From NCBI GenBank assembly GCA_030377915.1, contig JAUCFZ010000006.1:1-42863 (forward strand): 42,863 nt of DNA. Direction: 5' to 3'. Below, piece by piece: positions 38,908 through 42,863 of the stretch. The first letter of the stretch is position 1. Each line of letters starts with the position of its first letter. The notes below the pieces were generated by a model that made no database searches, had not been told where the DNA came from, and saw only the letters and a program-made list of their open reading frames with translations. This DNA comes from Clostridiaceae bacterium HSG29 (lineage in GTDB: Bacteria > Bacillota > Clostridia > Peptostreptococcales > Acidaminobacteraceae). A program made the position numbers and the translations under genes.

Positions 38908-39336
38908 ATGAAGTCTTTTATGGCAAAGAAAGAAGAAGTTAAAAGAAATTGGTACGTTATTGATGCAGAGGGTCAAACTTTAGGTAGATTGTCTTCTAAA
39001 ATTTCTCCAATTTTAACTGGAAAAAATAAACCAACTTACACTCCATATGTTGACACTGGAGATTATGTTATTGTTTTAAACGCTGAGAAAGTAAGATTAA
39101 CTGGAAATAAAAAAGCTGATAAAATGTTTAGATGGCATACTGGTTACATGGGTGGTTTAAAAGAAAGATCATATGGCGATATGCTTGAGAATCAACCTGA
39201 GAAAGTATTGGAAAAGTCTATTAGAGGCATGCTTCCAAAATCAAAACTTGGAAACGCAATGGGTAAAAAACTTAAAGTATATGCTGGAAATGAGCACCCA
39301 CACGAAGCGCAAAATCCAATTAAAATTGAGTTATAG
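38908..39336 (+). CDS. rplM: 50S ribosomal protein L13
   Basis: Early-assembly large-subunit protein. The 142 residues match the family: [20 protein letters not shown], then [20 protein letters not shown], then [20 protein letters not shown] and [21 protein letters not shown] (38897-38904) precedes ATG 38908. It has its own promoter rather than relying on the S10-spc-alpha transcript, and is paired with rpsI 15 nt downstream. Confidence 0.97.
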   Translation: MKSFMAKKEEVKRNWYVIDAEGQTLGRLSSKISPILTGKNKPTYTPYVDTGDYVIVLNAEKVRLTGNKKADKMFRWHTGYMGGLKERSYGDMLENQPEKVLEKSIRGMLPKSKLGNAMGKKLKVYAGNEHPHEAQNPIKIEL

Positions 39337-39351
39337 AAGGAGGGAATATAA

Positions 39352-39744
39352 ATGGCTAAAGTTCAATATTTAGGAACTGGTAGAAGAAAAAAATCAGTTG
39401 CAAGAGTAAGATTAATTGAAGGAACAGGTACTATAACTGTTAATAAAAGAGAAGTAAATGAATATTTTAATTATGAAACTTTAATAAATGATTTAAAGAG
39501 ACCACTTAAAATTACTGATACATTAGATAAATTTGATGTTATTGTAACTGTAAAAGGCGGTGGATTTCAAGGACAATCTGGAGCTATCAGACATGGTATT
39601 TCAAGAGCGTTATTACAATTCGATGCTGAATTAAGACCTACTTTAAAAGCTGAAGGTTTCTTAACAAGAGATGCAAGAATGAAAGAAAGAAAGAAATACG
39701 GTTTGAAAAAAGCAAGAAAATCACCACAATTCTCAAAAAGATAG
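39352..39744 (+). CDS. rpsI: 30S ribosomal protein S9
   Basis: Head protein whose C-terminal tail touches P-site tRNA. The 130 residues include [40 protein letters not shown], and the conserved tail [16 protein letters not shown] with terminal Lys-Arg. AAGGAGGG precedes ATG 39352. It ends at a strong terminator and closes the ribosomal-protein part of the window. Confidence 0.97.
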   Translation: MAKVQYLGTGRRKKSVARVRLIEGTGTITVNKREVNEYFNYETLINDLKRPLKITDTLDKFDVIVTVKGGGFQGQSGAIRHGISRALLQFDAELRPTLKAEGFLTRDARMKERKKYGLKKARKSPQFSKR

Positions 39745-39752
39745 AGAAATAC

Positions 39753-39777
39753 GCACCGTTTTATACGGTGCTTTTTT
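39753..39777 (+). terminator. Terminator after rpsI
   Basis: GCACCGT (39753-39759), a TTTAT loop, ACGGTGC (39765-39771), then six T residues. It isolates rplM-rpsI from the metabolic operon downstream. Confidence 0.93.
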
Positions 39778-39782
39778 ATTTT

Positions 39783-39810
39783 TTGTAAAATTTTTCATGT
39801 ATGATATAAT
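39783..39810 (+). promoter_or_regulatory. Promoter for the 39840-42689 operon
   Basis: TATAAT (39805-39810) is preceded by TGA (extended -10); TTGTAA (39783-39788) with 16-nt spacing is a partial -35. The promoter starts only a few bases after the rpsI terminator. A second TATAAT at 39820-39825 lies too close to the start codon to be useful. Confidence 0.6.
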
Positions 39811-39839
39811 TAAATCAATTATAATACGAGGAGATGAAA

Positions 39840-40943
39840 ATGAGAAAAAGTTTTGGATTTTTAAGAATTGCTAAAGAAGTTAATGAAAAACGTGCCTTTT
39901 TACCAGATTTTTTTAAAGAATTAGAGAAGTTTGATATTGATATTTATCTTGAATTCAATTATGGTTTTAAAATGGGATTTACAGAAAACGATTATTGCAA
40001 TGCAAATAAAAATATAAAATTTGCATCAAGAAAAGAAGTTTTTTCTATGGATTATGTAATAGTTCTTAGAACTCCAGAAAACGATGAATTAAAAAATTTA
40101 AAGCGTGGCTCAGTTCTTATTTCTATGCTACATTATATTACTCGTGAAAGAAGAAATCTATTATTAGAAGAACTAGGTATAATTCCATTTTCAATGGATA
40201 CAATGATTAATGATGATAATAAACGAATAGTTGTTAATTCATATTTTACGGCTTTTAATGGTGCTGACAGTGCACTTAATGAATTGGAAAAGAAATTTAA
40301 AAATAAATTCATTTCAAGAACCATTAATATTGGAATAATTGGTATGGGTAATGTAGGATTAAATGTTGCGAAAGCGTTTAAAGATTTATCAAATAAAAGA
40401 CTAAAAGAATATAAAGAGTCTTATTTTGGTATGAGAATCATTTTTTTAACTAGAAGTATTACTAGTAATGTGGAATTATTAGAAAATGAATTGAAAAATT
40501 TGGATATTATTGTTGATGCATCTACAAGAAGAGATACCTCTGAATTTATTATTGATAATGAAATGGTAGGTATTTTAAAAAAAGATGCAGTTATTTTAGA
40601 TATTACTGCTGATCCATATGATTTTGAGAAAAATCCACCGCAAGTAAAAGCAATTGAAGGGATACCAACAGGAACCCTTGATCAATATGTATTTAATGAA
40701 AATGATGAAATATATAATGAAGTTCAAAAATTAGTGTGTACTAAGAATAGACGAACTGTTGTAACTTGTAATGCTTGGCCTGGAGTTTATCCTATACCTT
40801 CAATGAAAAGATATGGGAAACAAATGTTGCCAATTTTGAATATTTTAATTAAAAAAGGATATAAGGATTTAAATATAAAATCAAATATTTATTATGAACG
40901 TGCATTATATAGATCTTCATATGAATTTTATAAAAATAGTTAG
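39840..40943 (+). CDS. Alanine dehydrogenase/PNT-like NAD(P)-binding protein
   Basis: I place this in the alanine dehydrogenase / transhydrogenase / lysine-oxidoreductase superfamily. The N-terminal segment RIAKEVNEKRAFLPDFF resembles the KExxxxExRvaltP signature, and a Rossmann loop GMGNVG spans residues 168-173. The segment WPGVYPIPSMKRYGKQMLPI near the C-terminus recalls enzymes of the N5-(carboxyethyl)ornithine synthase type. The substrate is not established. The start is ATG 39840, 6 nt after GAGGAG (39828-39833); ATG 39834 directly abuts that site. The 367-residue length fits the family. It is first in a three-gene operon. Confidence 0.7.
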   Translation: MRKSFGFLRIAKEVNEKRAFLPDFFKELEKFDIDIYLEFNYGFKMGFTENDYCNANKNIKFASRKEVFSMDYVIVLRTPENDELKNLKRGSVLISMLHYITRERRNLLLEELGIIPFSMDTMINDDNKRIVVNSYFTAFNGADSALNELEKKFKNKFISRTINIGIIGMGNVGLNVAKAFKDLSNKRLKEYKESYFGMRIIFLTRSITSNVELLENELKNLDIIVDASTRRDTSEFIIDNEMVGILKKDAVILDITADPYDFEKNPPQVKAIEGIPTGTLDQYVFNENDEIYNEVQKLVCTKNRRTVVTCNAWPGVYPIPSMKRYGKQMLPILNILIKKGYKDLNIKSNIYYERALYRSSYEFYKNS

Positions 40944-40951
40944 GAGAAAAT

Positions 40952-41269
40952 ATGAGTAAAGAATACAAAAGCATAAGCTTACCAAAATTAAACAATTTAG
41001 AGCCAAATTTAGAATCTACAGCATTAAAATTAATGGAGGAAGCTGGTGAACTTGCTCAAGTAATTGGAAAATTTAGAGGAATGAATGGCGAAAATGTGGT
41101 TATGGAGCATGAAGAAATTTATGATAAAATTAGTATGGAACTTTTAGATGTTGCACAAGTCGCAGTTTCTATGATGTTTGTGCTTGAAGAAAAGTATGAT
41201 ATTGATATTGACGCAAAAATAAATGAGCATATTGGAAAATTAATAAAGAAAGGATATATGAAAGGATAG
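40952..41269 (+). CDS. MazG-like nucleotide pyrophosphohydrolase
   Basis: A small all-alpha NTP pyrophosphohydrolase of the MazG-like group, 105 residues. The magnesium-binding pattern is visible as E29-E30-x2-E33 (KLMEEAGELAQVIGKFRG) and E63-x2-D66 (MELLDVAQVAV). Such proteins hydrolyse nucleoside triphosphates to monophosphates, often non-canonical ones. AGGAG (40943-40947) precedes ATG 40952, 8 nt after the upstream gene. The substrate is unknown. Family assignment rests on the metal motif and size. Confidence 0.8.
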   Translation: MSKEYKSISLPKLNNLEPNLESTALKLMEEAGELAQVIGKFRGMNGENVVMEHEEIYDKISMELLDVAQVAVSMMFVLEEKYDIDIDAKINEHIGKLIKKGYMKG

Positions 41270-41276
41270 TGAGAAT

Positions 41277-42689
41277 ATGTCATTAATAGCAGGTTACATT
41301 ATGCCACATCCTCCTATTATAATCGATAAGATTGGCAAAGAGGATGTTTTAGTTGTTAAAAAAACAAAAGATGCTATGGAAAAGATCGCAAATGAAATTA
41401 AAAATATGAGTCCTGATACAATTATTGTTATTACTCCGCATGGTACAGTTTTCTCGGATGCTTTTACTATTAATTATAAGGATTTATTATATGGTAATTT
41501 AAGTACATTTGGCTATCCAGAAGTAGAATTAAGAAAAAATAATGAAATATCTTTAGTAGAAGAAATAGTTGCTTCTAGTTTAATTGAAAATATACCTATT
41601 GCTAAACTTGATAATGATTTAGTAAAGCGTTTTAATATTACTGATGAAATTGATCATGGAATAATTGTGCCATTATATTATATTGAAAAAGAATATAGCA
41701 AGTATAATCTTATTCATATTAATTATAGTGGGTTATCATATAATGAACATTATAAATTTGGAATGGCAATTAGAAATGCATGTGAAAATATTGATAAAAA
41801 AATTATTATTATTGCAAGCGGTGATTTATCTCATAAGCTTTCAAATAAAGGTCCATATACTTATTCGCCTAGTGGTGTTTTATTTGATCAGAAAATAATT
41901 GATTGTTTAAAAGAAAAAGATATAAGAAGTATTATAAATATGGATGCAGATTTTGTAAATGAAGCAGGAGAATGTGGAAAAAGATCGATAGATACACTCA
42001 TTGGGACTCTTGATGGTTATGATTATGAAACTGAAGTTTTATCATATGAAGGCCCTTTTGGCGTTGGTTATGGTGTTGTTTCATTTAAGAATTTTATTAA
42101 AGATGATTCAAAAAATATATATGATATTTTATTAAATGATGAAATAATAAAACATAAAAAAATTGTTGAAAATGAAGATGAATATGTAAAACTTGCAAGG
42201 ACTACAATTGAGGAATATATTAAAAATGGAAATAAAATAAATGTTGATAAAATGAATTTGCCTGTTGAAATGCTTGAAAATAGAGCAGGTGTTTTTGTAT
42301 CTATTAAAAAGCATTCTTTATTAAGAGGTTGTATTGGAACGACAGGCATGGGTATGGAAAAAAATATAGCAAAAGAAATTGTACGAAATGCAATTGAAGC
42401 TTCAACTAAAGATCCGAGATTTAATGAAGTTGAAGAATATGAATTAAATGAACTTGTAATTTCTGTAGATATTTTAGAAAAAAGTGAAAAAGTAAATGAT
42501 TTAAAAGAATTAGATGTAAAAAAATATGGAATAATAGTCGAAAGTGGATATAAAAGAGGACTTTTATTACCAAATTTAGAGGGTGTTGATACAGTGGAAA
42601 AACAACTTGAAATAGTGTTAAGAAAAGCTGGCATTGTGGAAAATGAGGATTATACTGTGGAAAAGTTCAGGGTAACTAGACATAAATAA
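41277..42689 (+). CDS. Fused Memo-like and AMMECR1-domain protein (AmmeMemoRadiSam B+A)
   Basis: The 470 residues hold two domains. Residues ~1-270 resemble the Memo / class III extradiol dioxygenase-like fold: GYIMPHPPIII with the conserved His, TPHG near 50, and ASGDLSHKLS. Residues ~295-470 are an AMMECR1 domain with its hallmark LRGCIGT (349-355). These correspond to the B and A proteins of the AmmeMemoRadiSam system, normally found with a radical SAM protein and of unknown biochemical function. No radical SAM gene follows within the window. The start ATG is 7 nt after the mazG-like stop, with only a weak ribosome-binding site. Confidence 0.88.
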   Translation: MSLIAGYIMPHPPIIIDKIGKEDVLVVKKTKDAMEKIANEIKNMSPDTIIVITPHGTVFSDAFTINYKDLLYGNLSTFGYPEVELRKNNEISLVEEIVASSLIENIPIAKLDNDLVKRFNITDEIDHGIIVPLYYIEKEYSKYNLIHINYSGLSYNEHYKFGMAIRNACENIDKKIIIIASGDLSHKLSNKGPYTYSPSGVLFDQKIIDCLKEKDIRSIINMDADFVNEAGECGKRSIDTLIGTLDGYDYETEVLSYEGPFGVGYGVVSFKNFIKDDSKNIYDILLNDEIIKHKKIVENEDEYVKLARTTIEEYIKNGNKINVDKMNLPVEMLENRAGVFVSIKKHSLLRGCIGTTGMGMEKNIAKEIVRNAIEASTKDPRFNEVEEYELNELVISVDILEKSEKVNDLKELDVKKYGIIVESGYKRGLLLPNLEGVDTVEKQLEIVLRKAGIVENEDYTVEKFRVTRHK

Positions 42690-42800
42690 TGTGGATAAGA
42701 TGTGAATAGTGTTGAAAACTTTAAGAAAAGTGGATATTTGCATAAAATTTGTAGATTAAAACAGTGGATAAAATAGTATAAACAATATAAGTTATCCACA
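42690..42800. promoter_or_regulatory. Cluster of DnaA-box sequences
   Basis: Two perfect boxes occur in the 132-nt spacer: TGTGGATAA (42690-42698, complement strand) and TTATCCACA (42792-42800, + strand). AGTGGATAA (42763-42771) differs by one base. Weaker matches are TGTGAATAG (42701-42709), AGTGGATAT (42729-42737) and TGTAGATTA (42750-42758), each two mismatches. The intervening DNA is very A/T-rich. This may be a DnaA-titration or DnaA-regulated site, or part of a replication origin; no dnaA or dnaN is visible. Confidence 0.75.
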
Positions 42801-42821
42801 ATTTTAGAAAAAGTGGTGAAA

Positions 42822-42863
42822 ATGAAAAAATTAATAATTCTTATGTTAATTCTAGTAATTGCA
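42822..42863 (+). CDS. Start of an exported or membrane protein (cut by window edge)
   Basis: Fourteen codons are present, MKKLIILMLILVIA, with two lysines followed by an uninterrupted hydrophobic run: the start of a signal peptide or membrane anchor. A GGTGA (42815-42819) gives only a weak ribosome-binding site. Nothing more can be said about its function. It lies immediately downstream of the DnaA-box cluster, which could act on its promoter. Confidence 0.6.
   Translation, partial: MKKLIILMLILVIA

Noticed and set aside
42068-42634. 188-codon open frame on the minus strand opposite the AMMECR1 domain
   Set aside because: It sits inside a clear conserved gene and its translation is Phe/Ser-rich with no recognisable motif or start signal.
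42690-42800. Firm call of this region as the chromosomal origin
   Set aside because: dnaA, dnaN and a visible unwinding element with DnaA-trio repeats are absent from the window; only the box cluster itself is supported.

Overview
This is a chromosomal segment from a low-GC, Gram-positive-type (Firmicutes) bacterium. It is almost entirely the ribosomal-protein and RNA-polymerase superoperon. The supporting features are A/T-rich codons, very strong AGGAGG ribosome-binding sites, use of TTG and GTG starts, zinc-type S14, S4, L33 and L36, a long-form S12, an L7Ae-like gene between rpoC and rpsL, and an ecfA1-ecfA2-ecfT-truA-rplM-rpsI tail. Having rpsD between rpsK and rpoA points to the clostridial side rather than Bacillus. 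An anaerobic coccus-like lineage (Tissierellia/Peptoniphilaceae) is my best guess, but this rests on gene order and protein style only.

Layout. (1) 1-3385: promoter, then rpmG-secE-nusG-rplK-rplA; a second promoter with an L10-type leader and attenuator, then rplJ-rplL and a terminator. (2) 3428-15437: promoter, rpoB-rpoC, an L7Ae-like gene with its own promoter, rpsL, a structured spacer, rpsG-fusA-tuf, and a bidirectional terminator. (3) 15440-19900: an inserted ornithine/arginine biosynthesis locus. argB-argD run leftward and argC-argJ rightward from a shared divergent promoter region with matching palindromic operator candidates. (4) 19936-35526: promoter and a long structured leader, then an uninterrupted S10-spc-alpha cluster from rpsJ to rplQ, including secY, adk, map, a KOW protein, infA and rpoA. 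(5) 35531-38785: ecfA1-ecfA2-ecfT (vitamin-uptake energy-coupling module) and truA. (6) 38802-39777: rplM-rpsI with its own promoter and terminator. (7) 39783-42689: a three-gene operon of less certain function: an alanine-dehydrogenase/PNT-like protein, a MazG-like protein, and a fused Memo-AMMECR1 (AmmeMemoRadiSam B+A) protein. (8) 42690-42821: a non-coding stretch rich in DnaA-box sequences, then the first 14 codons of an exported or membrane protein cut by the window edge.

The genes work together as the core gene-expression machine: ribosomal proteins of both subunits, the alpha, beta and beta-prime subunits of RNA polymerase, NusG, EF-G, EF-Tu, IF-1, the SecY/SecE channel and methionine aminopeptidase. 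Regulation visible in the sequence includes extended -10 (TGn) promoters, an attenuating L10 leader, further structured leaders or spacers before rpsJ, rpsG, rplC and rpoB, and an ArgR-like operator pair. I saw no tRNA, rRNA, insertion sequence, prophage or CRISPR array, and no broken gene. The most notable items are the DnaA-box cluster, the Memo-AMMECR1 operon without an adjacent radical SAM partner, the structured rpsL-rpsG spacer, the S10 leader, an S19 with an acidic serine-rich tail, and a tuf gene with codon use unlike its neighbours.
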